This document shows positions 16,861 through 24,254 of a DNA stretch of 32,455 bases, piece after piece (positions within the stretch are counted from its first letter, which is position 1; each line of letters starts with the position of its first letter). The DNA comes from CAZLWA01 sp964563165 (lineage in GTDB: Bacteria; CLD3; SB21), in NCBI GenBank assembly GCA_964563165.1, contig CAZLWA010000095.1, forward strand, positions 1 to 32,455, given 5' to 3'. Under the pieces are notes generated by a model. That model had not been told where the DNA came from. It saw nothing but the letters and a program-made list of their open reading frames with translations, and made no database searches. The translations under genes were made by a program, and so were the position numbers.

Positions 16861-17729
16861 AACTCAATCCCGCCGATATCACCCATCAGGAATTTAATCG
16901 CGCGCTGCGCGGCTTTAACACGGATGAAGTTTCGGCTTTTCTCGAAGTCGTTTCCGAAAACTATACCGAACTGGCGGACGAAACCCGAGCGCTCATTCAA
17001 AAACTCAAACTCGCCGAACAGGAGAACGAGCAGCTTCGCGCGAAGTTACAGGAAAACGAAAAGACGGCCAAAGAGCAGAAAAATGAATTGTTGAAGATCG
17101 AGCGTCTGATGGATACGAAAATTGACGCGGATTTTATGACGCAGCGGGCAGACGCCGAAGCGGAAAAGATCATTGCCGAAGCCCGCAAAAAAGCGGATCA
17201 AATACTTTCGGAAATCAAGTTCCTGGAGGAACAAAAATCAAAAATCGCGGCGTACGTGCGCGATTACTTGAGATCGCAACTGACGCTGTTGGAAATCGTG
17301 GAAGACGGGGAAACGCTGCCGGTGTCTTCCGGGACAACATTCTCCCAGCCGCTTGGCGGAGATACAGCCGAACAGACCGGCTCCCTTGAAGCCGAACTCC
17401 GGGCGTCCCGCACTTCCGAAGAAGAAGTTCCCGCCGACGGTATCCAAAGTTTTTTGAAAGATATCAGCCTGGACGATATCCCGCCGGAACTTGCCGAAGA
17501 GATCAAAAAAGATATTGCGCTGCATGCCCTCAGTACCTCGGATTCACCCGGCGAAAAAAAGAAAAAGGTCCTGGAGGATCTGGACCGGCTGATGAAGAAT
17601 GCGACCGGCATGTTTAAGAAATCGGATTTTAACAAGATGCTCGGGGAAGATGCCTCGAAAAAAGCGGAAGAAATGATCAATCAAATCTACGACGAGCTGG
17701 AAAAGAAGAAAACCAAACCTAATACCTAG
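16857..17729 (+). CDS. divIVA: DivIVA-domain protein with an added C-terminal domain
   Basis: 290 aa from a TTG that overlaps the yggS stop (TTGA), with GGAG about 10 bases upstream. The N-terminal DivIVA lipid-binding module begins MKLNPADITHQEFNRALRGF and continues NTDEVSAFLEVV. A long coiled coil covers about 33-130. Such proteins sense curved membrane at poles or septa and recruit partners. A low-complexity linker (150-195) leads to an acidic segment, FLKDISLDDIPPELAEEIKKDI (199-220). The final domain, residues 234-285, contains KKKKVLEDLD, FKKSDFNKMLG and a MINQIYDELEKKK helix. It matches the 72-aa protein encoded next at 35 of 52 positions. This last domain is not part of classical DivIVA. 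Confidence 0.88.
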   Translation: MKLNPADITHQEFNRALRGFNTDEVSAFLEVVSENYTELADETRALIQKLKLAEQENEQLRAKLQENEKTAKEQKNELLKIERLMDTKIDADFMTQRADAEAEKIIAEARKKADQILSEIKFLEEQKSKIAAYVRDYLRSQLTLLEIVEDGETLPVSSGTTFSQPLGGDTAEQTGSLEAELRASRTSEEEVPADGIQSFLKDISLDDIPPELAEEIKKDIALHALSTSDSPGEKKKKVLEDLDRLMKNATGMFKKSDFNKMLGEDASKKAEEMINQIYDELEKKKTKPNT

Positions 17730-17737
17730 GAGGTCTT

Positions 17738-17956
17738 ATGGCCGACCCCAAGAATACTGACGACGACAAAAAGAAAAAAGTCAAGGAAGATTTAGATAAT
17801 CTCACGCGCTTTCCGACGAGCATTTTCAAGAAATCGGATTTTGATAAAATGCTCGGTACCGACGTCAACAAGAAGCCGGAAGATATGATTGACGACATCT
17901 ACAAGGAATTAGAAAAAAAGAAAAAGAACGACGATAAAAACCCGGAGAAAAAATGA
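17738..17956 (+). CDS. 72-aa protein, free-standing paralogue of the DivIVA C-terminal domain
   Basis: Residues 11-62 align without gaps to DivIVA residues 234-285 with 35 identities in 52. The common blocks are KKKKV-EDLD, FKKSDF-KMLG, a KK-x-E pair and IY-ELEKKK. It has no signal or membrane segment, is strongly charged, and ends in a Lys/Asp-rich tail. Translation is well provided for: a perfect AGGAGG (17728-17733) overlaps the divIVA stop codon and sits 4 bases before the ATG. Its own stop overlaps the start of the purine nucleoside phosphorylase gene (ATGA). The arrangement points to tandem duplication of the tail. A role as soluble partner, competitor or co-oligomer of DivIVA is inference. 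Confidence 0.88.
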   Translation: MADPKNTDDDKKKKVKEDLDNLTRFPTSIFKKSDFDKMLGTDVNKKPEDMIDDIYKELEKKKKNDDKNPEKK

Positions 17957-18774
17957 CCGCGGAGTTGACGAAAATTCAGGAGGCGGTCCGTTTTATTCGC
18001 ACCAAGACCCAAACAGAGGCGCAGGTAGGTATTATCCTTGGAACGGGCCTGGGCGCGCTCGCAAAAGAAATTAAGAAGGAAACGGAAATTTCGTATGCGG
18101 ATATTCCTCATTTTCCGCTTTCCACCGTAGAGAGCCACGCCGGCAAGCTCATCTTTGGAACGCTGGGCGGTAAGCCGGTGGCCGCCATGCAGGGCCGCTT
18201 TCATTTCTACGAAGGCTATACGATGCAGCAAATAACCTTTCCGGTACGGGTCATGAAATTTCTCGGCATTGAGGCGCTTCTTGTTTCCAATGCCTGCGGC
18301 GGGATGAATCCCCAATACCGTGCCGGCGATATCATGATCATGGACGATCATATCAATTTACTCGGCGACAATCCTCTTCGCGGTACCAATGAAGATTCCC
18401 TGGGCCCGCGTTTTCCCGACATGAGCGAGCCGTACTCCAAAAAGCTGATCGCGCTGGCTGAAAGCATAGCGCTCGAAGAAAAAATAAAGGTTCAAAAAGG
18501 CGTCTACGCCGCGGTCATGGGACCTAATTTGGAAACGCGCGCGGAATACCGCTGGCTCCGCGCGATCGGTGCGGACGTCGTAGGAATGTCTACCGTGCCG
18601 GAAGTCATCGTGGCCAATCACATGGGCATTCCCTGCCTGGGATTTTCTATCGTGACGGATGAGTGTTTTCCCGACGTACTTCAGCCTGCCCATCTCGATA
18701 AGATCATCAAAACGGCGAATGAAGCGGAACCCAAAATGACCGTGATCATGCGGAAAGTTGTGGAAAGATTGTAA
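17953..18774 (+). CDS. punA: Purine nucleoside phosphorylase, trimeric (PunA) type
   Basis: Cleaves purine nucleosides with phosphate to base and ribose-1-phosphate, in cytoplasmic purine salvage. 273 aa, normal for the trimeric family. The phosphate-binding GTGLG is at 30-34, GRFHFYEGY at 81-89, NACGG at 113-117, base-contacting E194 in GPNLETRAEYR, and GMSTVPE at 211-217. Human PNP has Asn243 after the conserved Ser-x-x-Thr; this protein has D236 (SIVTDECFP), which bears on base preference. The ATG overlaps the stop of the 72-aa gene (ATGA), so translation is probably coupled. It ends the recognisable part of the plus-strand operon. Confidence 0.93.
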   Translation: MTAELTKIQEAVRFIRTKTQTEAQVGIILGTGLGALAKEIKKETEISYADIPHFPLSTVESHAGKLIFGTLGGKPVAAMQGRFHFYEGYTMQQITFPVRVMKFLGIEALLVSNACGGMNPQYRAGDIMIMDDHINLLGDNPLRGTNEDSLGPRFPDMSEPYSKKLIALAESIALEEKIKVQKGVYAAVMGPNLETRAEYRWLRAIGADVVGMSTVPEVIVANHMGIPCLGFSIVTDECFPDVLQPAHLDKIIKTANEAEPKMTVIMRKVVERL

Positions 18775-18888
18775 ATGAAGGTTCTTCGATTTTCAAAAGT
18801 TCAGGAAGGGTTTGATTACCGGGGCGATATCTGTATCCGAGAAGAGAATTCCACATTTTATTTTATACCCGAGCAGGCCTGCTACTGA
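18775..18888 (+). CDS. Possible 37-aa ORF abutting the phosphorylase stop
   Basis: An ATG follows the punA stop codon with no intervening base. The frame encodes 37 residues starting MKVLRFSKVQEGFDYRGDIC and ends with TGA at 18886-18888. GGAAAG about 8 bases upstream could serve as ribosome binding site. No domain or similarity is recognisable. It could equally be a chance frame or the degraded start of a lost gene. The gap to the convergent gene (18889-18989) shows nothing clear. Confidence 0.25.
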   Translation: MKVLRFSKVQEGFDYRGDICIREENSTFYFIPEQACY

Positions 18889-18989
18889 CCTTATGATTTC
18901 CGCCGCCCTCCGGTGCTTCAAAAAAATCACCGTTCTTCACGCTCTAGAAAAAAACCGGTGAGCAAATATTGATAACGGTCTTCGCAGGG

Positions 18990-20105
18990 TTATTGAATCA
19001 GGTCCCCATCAAGAAAATCGAGTCCGTTGATCAAGTCCTGGGGGATCACCTGCCTGTTGGTAAAAGAAGATATGACATTTTGCGCGTCTTCCACCACTTC
19101 ACGCAATTCCCCCCTCAGCGCCGTTTCGATGAACACGGGAACAAAATCATCGTCGAAATGCGAACCGATCCCTTCTTCGAGAATATGACATGCCGCGATC
19201 GTTGTTAACGCTTCACGGTAGGGGCGCGCGCTGGTCAATGCGTCAAACGTATCGGCGATCGCCGTGATACGCGCTTCGAGCGGGATCTCTTCGCCGAACA
19301 ATCGGTACGGATAACCCCTGCCGTCCATACGTTCATGATGATAGGCGATAATATTGAGCAAATGCTGGCTGGATTTGAGATGGGAACAAATTTTCACTCC
19401 GATGTCGGGATGTTTCTTGATCTCTTCGTATTCTTCTTCCGTGAGTTTTCCTTTTTTCAAAAGTACGGAATCCCTTACGCCGATCTTTCCGATATCGTGA
19501 AGTATCGCCCCTTTGAAAAGCATGGTCTGATAATCTCCGTCGAAACCGAGCGCGGACGCAAGCTTGATCGAGTATTTTCCGACCCGCTCCGAATGACCGC
19601 GCGTATACGCGTCCCGCGCTTCCACTGCGCGCGAGAAAGCGATGATGATTTCATCGATATTTTCCAATTGCGCGTACAGTCTTTTTATTTGAAGAACCGA
19701 TCGCACGCGCGTCTTTAATTCCATCGGGTCAAAAGGTTTGGCGATGAAATCGTTGACCCCCGCCTCGATGCCGCGGATCTTATCGTTGGGCCTTGTCAAA
19801 CCGGTGATCATGATCACGGGAATATTTTTCGTCGCCGGGTCTTCCTTGATCTGCCGGCATAATTCAAATCCGTTCACGTACCGGATCGTCAGATCCGTCA
19901 TGACCAAATCCGGCCGATTCTCCTTGACGCTTGCCAGAGCGTCACGCCCGTTGAGGCACAGCTCCACTTCATAACCCTCTGACTCAAGCAAAGACTTGAC
20001 CTCTTGCGTGATCCGCACTTCATCGTCGGCGATGAGAATTCTCTCGGTAAATCTCTTCTGGGATCGGACTTGGGCTACTTTTTTTTGAATGCTGTCGAAA
20101 GGCAT
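18990..20105 (-). CDS. Response regulator with HD-GYP domain
   Basis: 371 aa from ATG 20105, preceded by GGATCCGGAG; a GTG at 20129 would add eight residues. The receiver domain (about 21-140) has the phospho-acceptor D71 (LVMTDLT), an acidic pair DD in ILIADDE, and K123 in AKPF. An HD-GYP phosphohydrolase domain follows (about 150-345) with GHSERV, HDIGKIG at 203-209, HPDIG near 232 and HHERMDGRGYP at 256-266, so all metal-binding residues and the GYP triplet are intact. Intact HD-GYP domains typically hydrolyse cyclic-di-GMP, so phosphorylation probably controls second-messenger turnover. The cognate kinase is not in the window. It lies 80 bases downstream of the gamma-glutamyltranspeptidase gene. 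Confidence 0.93.
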   Translation of the reverse strand: MPFDSIQKKVAQVRSQKRFTERILIADDEVRITQEVKSLLESEGYEVELCLNGRDALASVKENRPDLVMTDLTIRYVNGFELCRQIKEDPATKNIPVIMITGLTRPNDKIRGIEAGVNDFIAKPFDPMELKTRVRSVLQIKRLYAQLENIDEIIIAFSRAVEARDAYTRGHSERVGKYSIKLASALGFDGDYQTMLFKGAILHDIGKIGVRDSVLLKKGKLTEEEYEEIKKHPDIGVKICSHLKSSQHLLNIIAYHHERMDGRGYPYRLFGEEIPLEARITAIADTFDALTSARPYREALTTIAACHILEEGIGSHFDDDFVPVFIETALRGELREVVEDAQNVISSFTNRQVIPQDLINGLDFLDGDLIQ

Positions 20106-20185
20106 AATCTCCGGATCCGTTTCAAACACTGCCGGTCAATTTAAGATATAAACTTGGCTTTTTCAAACTAAATAGTATCTAATTC

Positions 20186-21886
20186 CTAATAGCCTTCTGC
20201 CCAGCCGTATCGCCGTAAATCCGCTTCACCCAGGTATTTCCCCGTCTGCGGATCAATCCAGATCGAATGCGCATCCCCGATCAGCTCCCGTTCGCCAAAT
20301 TGATGCCCTTTGCGTTTAAGTTCACGGATCGTTTTTTCATCCCAACGATTTCTTTCATACGTCACCCGATCCGGCATCCAGTTGTGATTAAGCCTCGGCG
20401 CGTCCACCGCATCGCGCAGCGTCATCCCGTGATCCACGATGTTGACCACGATCTGTAAAACGATATTGATGATCGTGCGCCCTCCCGGAGAGCCGGTGAT
20501 CAACAAGGGTTTTCCGTTTCTCAAAACGATCGTGGGCGTCATCGAGCTCAGCATCCTCTTATTCGGCCGTATCCCGTTCGGATCCGCGTGGGCGCCGCCG
20601 GGTATGCCCGCCGCCCTTGGAATCAAATCAAAATCGTTCATTTCATCATTGATGAAAAATCCGAGGCCGGAAACTACCGCTTTCGATCCGAACAGATCTT
20701 GCAGCGTATACGTATTGGAAACGATGTTGCCTTCTTTATCCACCACCGAAAAGTGGGTGGTCTCGGCATGATCTTTCCGCGGCGAGGCCTTTTTGGACAG
20801 CTCTTCGCTGGGCGTGGCGCTGTTCATGTTGATTCCGCCGAAAAGTTTTCTGGCGTAGTCTTTAGAAATTAATTTCTGTACCGGCACCTCCGTAAAATCC
20901 GCATCACCCAGGTAACGCATGCGGTCAAAGTAGGCAAGGCGCATAGCCTCGATCATCGCGTGAAAATCATCAACGCCGGGATTTGTTTTGAAAATATGGT
21001 TTTCCAGAATATTCAGCATCTCGATCAGACACGTTCCGCCGGATGACGGCGGCGGCGGTACGATAATTTCGTACCCGCGATAAGTACCCAGCAGAGGCCG
21101 CCGGATCACCGACGCGTATTTTTTCAAGTCATGCCGGGTTATGAGGCCGCCGTGGCCTTCAAAATCTGTTTCGATGCGTTCCGCCACCTCCCCCTCGTAA
21201 AAACCATTGGAGCCTTGCCCGGCTATGATCCTCAGGGTGGACGCCAGATCTTTTTGGATAAGGGTGTCCCCTTCTGTATACGGCTCGCCCGATTCTTTGA
21301 AAAAAATATTTTTCGTCGATGCAAACATCTTCAGTTCTTCTTGAAATTCTTTGAATAGTTTCGCCAGAAGACGATTGACCACAAAACCCTGATCGGCAAG
21401 CTTTATCGCCGGCTCAACCAGGTCTTTCCAGGGCAGCTTTCCGTATTTTTTCCACGCCGTTTCCAGCCCGCGCACGGTTCCGGGTACTCCGGCAACAACA
21501 TAGCCGTAATTACTCAAAACGGAGTCCACCGTTCCGTCGGCTTTCAGGAACATGCCGGCTGAGGCTTTCGCCGGCGCCGTTTCACGATAGTCCACGACCA
21601 CGGCCTCTCCATCCGCATTGCGGATCAGCATGAATCCGCCGCCGCCGATATTTCCGGCGGGCGGAAATGTCACGGCCAACGCAAATGCCGTCGCGACCGC
21701 CGCATCCACCGCATGGCCTCCTTTTTTCAGAATATCCACGCCGATCTTTGAAGCGTATTCATCTACGGACACGACGACGCCGTGCTCCGCAACGACCGAT
21801 TTTTGTTGTGAGAAATTGTGATTCGGCAGGAATATGAGAACGAAAGCAGAAAATCCAATTACAATCGCGGAACGATGAAAGCTCAA
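20186..21886 (-). CDS. ggt: Gamma-glutamyltranspeptidase
   Basis: Exported enzyme that cleaves the gamma-glutamyl bond of glutathione and related compounds, or transfers the glutamyl group. 566 aa. The signal peptide covers about 1-26 (ending NHNFSQ). The large subunit has substrate-binding R101 (DYRETAP) and the GGGGFMLIR turn. The autoprocessing threonine is T376 in HAETTHFSVVD, so the small subunit begins there. The oxyanion region GSPGGRTIINIV lies near 475. The length and order are standard. The start is TTG at 21886, supported by AGGGGA five bases upstream. It is divergent from dapD. Confidence 0.95.
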   Translation of the reverse strand: MSFHRSAIVIGFSAFVLIFLPNHNFSQQKSVVAEHGVVVSVDEYASKIGVDILKKGGHAVDAAVATAFALAVTFPPAGNIGGGGFMLIRNADGEAVVVDYRETAPAKASAGMFLKADGTVDSVLSNYGYVVAGVPGTVRGLETAWKKYGKLPWKDLVEPAIKLADQGFVVNRLLAKLFKEFQEELKMFASTKNIFFKESGEPYTEGDTLIQKDLASTLRIIAGQGSNGFYEGEVAERIETDFEGHGGLITRHDLKKYASVIRRPLLGTYRGYEIIVPPPPSSGGTCLIEMLNILENHIFKTNPGVDDFHAMIEAMRLAYFDRMRYLGDADFTEVPVQKLISKDYARKLFGGINMNSATPSEELSKKASPRKDHAETTHFSVVDKEGNIVSNTYTLQDLFGSKAVVSGLGFFINDEMNDFDLIPRAAGIPGGAHADPNGIRPNKRMLSSMTPTIVLRNGKPLLITGSPGGRTIINIVLQIVVNIVDHGMTLRDAVDAPRLNHNWMPDRVTYERNRWDEKTIRELKRKGHQFGERELIGDAHSIWIDPQTGKYLGEADLRRYGWAEGY

Positions 21887-22011
21887 AGAATTCCCCTGTT
21901 AGTTTCATTCGGGCCACGCACGCTTCAACTCAACGGCGCGCAGATATTTTGCTTTACTCGAATTTAAAAACAACCTATTTTAATGTCAACACTCAAAGCC
22001 ATCGCACACCT

Positions 22012-22857
22012 ATGAAGATAGAAGAAATCGCCACAGCCGTCGAAACGTTATTCGATCTGTCAGCCCAAGAAATTCAAGAAAACGACGGGTTGGAAATATT
22101 CTATGCGTTCAAGAAATTATTGAATTCGGGTGAGATCCGTGCGGCCGAAAAAACCGGCGTGGATTGGAGAGTCAACACGTGGGTCAAAAAGGGAATTCTC
22201 ATCGGATTCAAGATCGGAAAACTGTCGGACATGTCCATCGACGGGCGGTTCCGTTATTATGACAAAGACACGTACCCTTTGAAGAATCTTATTACGAAAG
22301 ACGAAGTCCGGATCGTGCCGGGCGGAACTTCGATCCGGGACGGCTGTTTCGTGTCGCCGCATACCGTTATCATGCCCCCGGCGTACATCAACGTCGGCGC
22401 GTATGTTGATTCCGGAACGCTGATCGATTCGCATGCGCTGGTCGGTTCTTGCGCGCAGCTGGGAAAAAATATTCATCTGAGCGCGGCGGCGCAGATCGGC
22501 GGCGTACTGGAGCCCGTCGGCGCGATGCCCGTGATCATTGAAGACGACGTTTTGATCGGCGGTAACTGCGGTATCTATGAAGGTACGATCGTGAGGCGGC
22601 GCGCGGTCATCGGCGCAGGTGTCATTCTCACAGGCAGCACTCCCGTCTACGATCTGGTCAACGTTTCTGTCTACCGAAAAACTGCAGAACAGCCGCTGAT
22701 CATTCCCGAAGGAGCGGTCGTCGTTCCGGGCTCGCGCGGCATCGCGTCCAACAGTTTTGCCCGGGAAAATAATCTCTCGCTCTATACGCCGATCATCATT
22801 AAGTACCGCGACGACAAGACCGACGCATCCACCGCCTTGGAGGAGAACTTGAGATAA
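22012..22857 (+). CDS. dapD: 2,3,4,5-tetrahydropyridine-2,6-dicarboxylate N-succinyltransferase
   Basis: Succinylates tetrahydrodipicolinate in the DAP/lysine route that feeds peptidoglycan. 281 aa from ATG 22012 (MKIEEIATAVETLFDL); an upstream TTG at 21949 would add 21 residues unlike the family. The helical N-terminal domain (about 1-95) is followed by the hexapeptide left-handed beta-helix (about 100-240). Key family stretches are MPPAYINVGAYVDSGTLIDS, SCAQLGKNIHLSAAAQIGGV, EPVGAMPVIIEDDVLIGGN and GVILTGSTPVYDL. No clear ribosome binding site precedes either start. The gene stands alone, divergent from ggt. Confidence 0.95.
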   Translation: MKIEEIATAVETLFDLSAQEIQENDGLEIFYAFKKLLNSGEIRAAEKTGVDWRVNTWVKKGILIGFKIGKLSDMSIDGRFRYYDKDTYPLKNLITKDEVRIVPGGTSIRDGCFVSPHTVIMPPAYINVGAYVDSGTLIDSHALVGSCAQLGKNIHLSAAAQIGGVLEPVGAMPVIIEDDVLIGGNCGIYEGTIVRRRAVIGAGVILTGSTPVYDLVNVSVYRKTAEQPLIIPEGAVVVPGSRGIASNSFARENNLSLYTPIIIKYRDDKTDASTALEENLR

Positions 22858-22863
22858 TTTCTA

Positions 22864-23124
22864 TTCACCGCAGAGACGCGAAGACGCAAAGTAAAGATGA
22901 GCATCATGATAAATTAATGCGCTTATCCGGTTCGCTCACACAGTTGAGAGAATTAATTGCCAAGTTGGGAGAACCTTGAAGGTTCCTGTCAATGAACGAA
23001 CGACTTCAATTATCACATCAATAAATAGAACCTTCAAGGTTCAATACTTCAAAACCTGCCAATGTGAACCAACTCGATAGGCACGTAAATTAATTCCCTG
23101 CGCCTCGGCGCCTTTGCGGTAAAC
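22864..23124. repeat. Intergenic element bounded by imperfect inverted repeats, copy B
   Basis: The left arm at 22864-22891 begins TTCACCGCAGAGACGCGAAG. The right arm, read on the minus strand from 23123, begins TTTACCGCAAAGGCGCCGAG. About 20 of 28 positions agree. The arms enclose about 200 bases that include the GAACCTTGAAGGTTC palindrome pair at 22971-23042. The end type resembles that of copy A at 8894-9029. The element fills the space between dapD and the convergent tlpA-like gene, and no coding frame is seen in it. Confidence 0.6.
22971..23042. repeat. Nested palindromic repeat, copy 2 (GAACCTTGAAGGTTC core)
   Basis: GAACCTTGAAGGTTC at 22971-22985 and the inverted GAACCTTCAAGGTTC at 23028-23042 are separated by 42 bases. 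The outward arms match copy 1 (583-652) further in: TGTCAATGAAC here against TGTTTATGAG there. It lies inside copy B of the inverted-repeat spacer and is symmetric enough to end transcription from either side. Confidence 0.75.
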
Positions 23125-23134
23125 TTATGCCTAA

Positions 23135-23620
23135 TCAACTCCCCGCCGCTTCTTTCAATGCACTTAAAAACTTTTCTTTGGTCTGCATACCGATCATGGT
23201 TTTTATCTTCTTTCCATGTTTATCAATGATGACCGTGGTAGGAAATGCCATGACATTGAATTGCCGCGCGAATTGGTCGTCACCGTACCACACCGGATAA
23301 TTGATCTGAAATTTCTCGACGACCGGCTTGGATTGTTCCGGGGAATCCGAATCCAGCAACACCCCGAGCACGACAATGTCATTGCCTTTTTGCTCGGAAT
23401 AGATCTCTTTCAGATCCGGAATTTCTTTTTTGCATGGCCCGCACCACGTCGCCCAAATATTGAGCAAAACCGTTTTTCCGCGGTAGTCCGATAATTGGAC
23501 CGTCTTGCCGTCGAGATCTTTGATCGTAAAATTGATCCCGTCGTCTGCGGGAGTTTGTTTTTTCCCGCAAGCGATCAAAACAAATACCATAAATACACTC
23601 GTCAGAATGGCCTTTTTCAT
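23135..23620 (-). CDS. TlpA/ResA-like thioredoxin-fold lipoprotein
   Basis: 161 aa. The lipobox L15-I16-A17-C18 anchors it to a membrane facing the periplasm. The AhpC/TSA-redoxin-type thioredoxin fold has the redox pair C60-G-P-C63 in WATWCGPCKKEIPDL, the DSDSPEQ insert characteristic of TlpA/ResA proteins, and the cis-proline loop MAFPTTVIID. Such proteins reduce disulfides in the periplasm, for instance for cytochrome c maturation, and are often fed by DsbD or CcdA. A complete DsbD is encoded in this window at 29000-30946, but the two genes are not adjacent. Substrate unknown. Confidence 0.9.
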   Translation of the reverse strand: MKKAILTSVFMVFVLIACGKKQTPADDGINFTIKDLDGKTVQLSDYRGKTVLLNIWATWCGPCKKEIPDLKEIYSEQKGNDIVVLGVLLDSDSPEQSKPVVEKFQINYPVWYGDDQFARQFNVMAFPTTVIIDKHGKKIKTMIGMQTKEKFLSALKEAAGS

Positions 23621-23653
23621 AACCTGCTTTCTATTAATTTGTTAATGAGAAAC

Positions 23654-24133
23654 TTATTTTACCTGAATTACTTTTCCGTTTGAAATTTTTTCCAGATCGC
23701 CAGGCGCTAGCTTAAAAACGGCATGCGGCGTTCCGGCGGCCGCCCACAGCTCGGTATACTTCATCAGGTCCTCATCAATGAATATTTCCATTTTTTCAAC
23801 ATGACCGCACGGCGGCACACCGCCGATAACATATCCTGTTTTTTCTCTTACAAAATCCGCATCGGCCTTTTCGATCGGTTCTCCGACCAGCGTGCTTAAT
23901 TTTTTTTCATCCACGCGATTCGATCCGGATGTTATAACCAAGAAAGGGCGGTTGGTATTCCCTCCTTTAAAAACTAAAGATTTGGCGATCTGTGCAACCT
24001 GGCAGCCGATGGCCTGGGCGGCCTCTTTGGCGGAGCGCGTGGTTTCGGCCAATTCCATCACTTCGCAGGACAGACCTAATTCTCTCAACGCCGATTGAAC
24101 ACGCTGGGCGGTCGCACTTAATTCGGTGGGCAA
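23654..24133 (-). CDS. YbaK/EbsC-family aminoacyl-tRNA deacylase
   Basis: 159 aa, the usual size of the stand-alone YbaK fold. These proteins hydrolyse mischarged tRNA, such as Cys- or Ala-tRNA(Pro), in trans. Recognisable elements are IAKSLVFKG near 49-57 (with the conserved lysine), FLVITSGSNRVDEKKLS near 64-80, the loop TGYVIGGVPPCGH near 98-110, and a C-terminal strand region ending GDLEKISNGKVIQV. The start is TTG 24133; an in-frame stop lies 18 bases upstream and no ATG fits the N-terminus. It precedes the tlpA-like gene by 33 bases on the same strand. Confidence 0.9.
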   Translation of the reverse strand: MPTELSATAQRVQSALRELGLSCEVMELAETTRSAKEAAQAIGCQVAQIAKSLVFKGGNTNRPFLVITSGSNRVDEKKLSTLVGEPIEKADADFVREKTGYVIGGVPPCGHVEKMEIFIDEDLMKYTELWAAAGTPHAVFKLAPGDLEKISNGKVIQVK

Positions 24134-24194
24134 TTTAATTTCTCGATTTTAGTTATCAAAATAATAGAGACAATATAGCAAACTGAAAAAAAAT

Positions 24195-24224
24195 AATCCA
24201 CCAGCATTTTCATACTGGTGGATT
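24195..24224 (-). terminator. Bidirectional-looking terminator at the end of the SusC/SusD unit
   Basis: The 10-base stem AATCCACCAG (24195-24204) and CTGGTGGATT (24215-24224) has a 10-base loop. On the minus strand, TTATTTTTTTT follows it. A T-run also follows on the plus strand. It lies 31 bases past the susD-like stop and should stop read-through into the YbaK gene. Confidence 0.85.
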
Positions 24225-24254
24225 TTTTAAAAAACCGATCTTGGAGATTAGCTT

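Noticed and set aside
18918..18966. Hairpin TCACCG / CGGTGA between the convergent phosphorylase and HD-GYP genes
   Set aside because: Only six pairs with a loop of about 23 bases; too weak to call a terminator.
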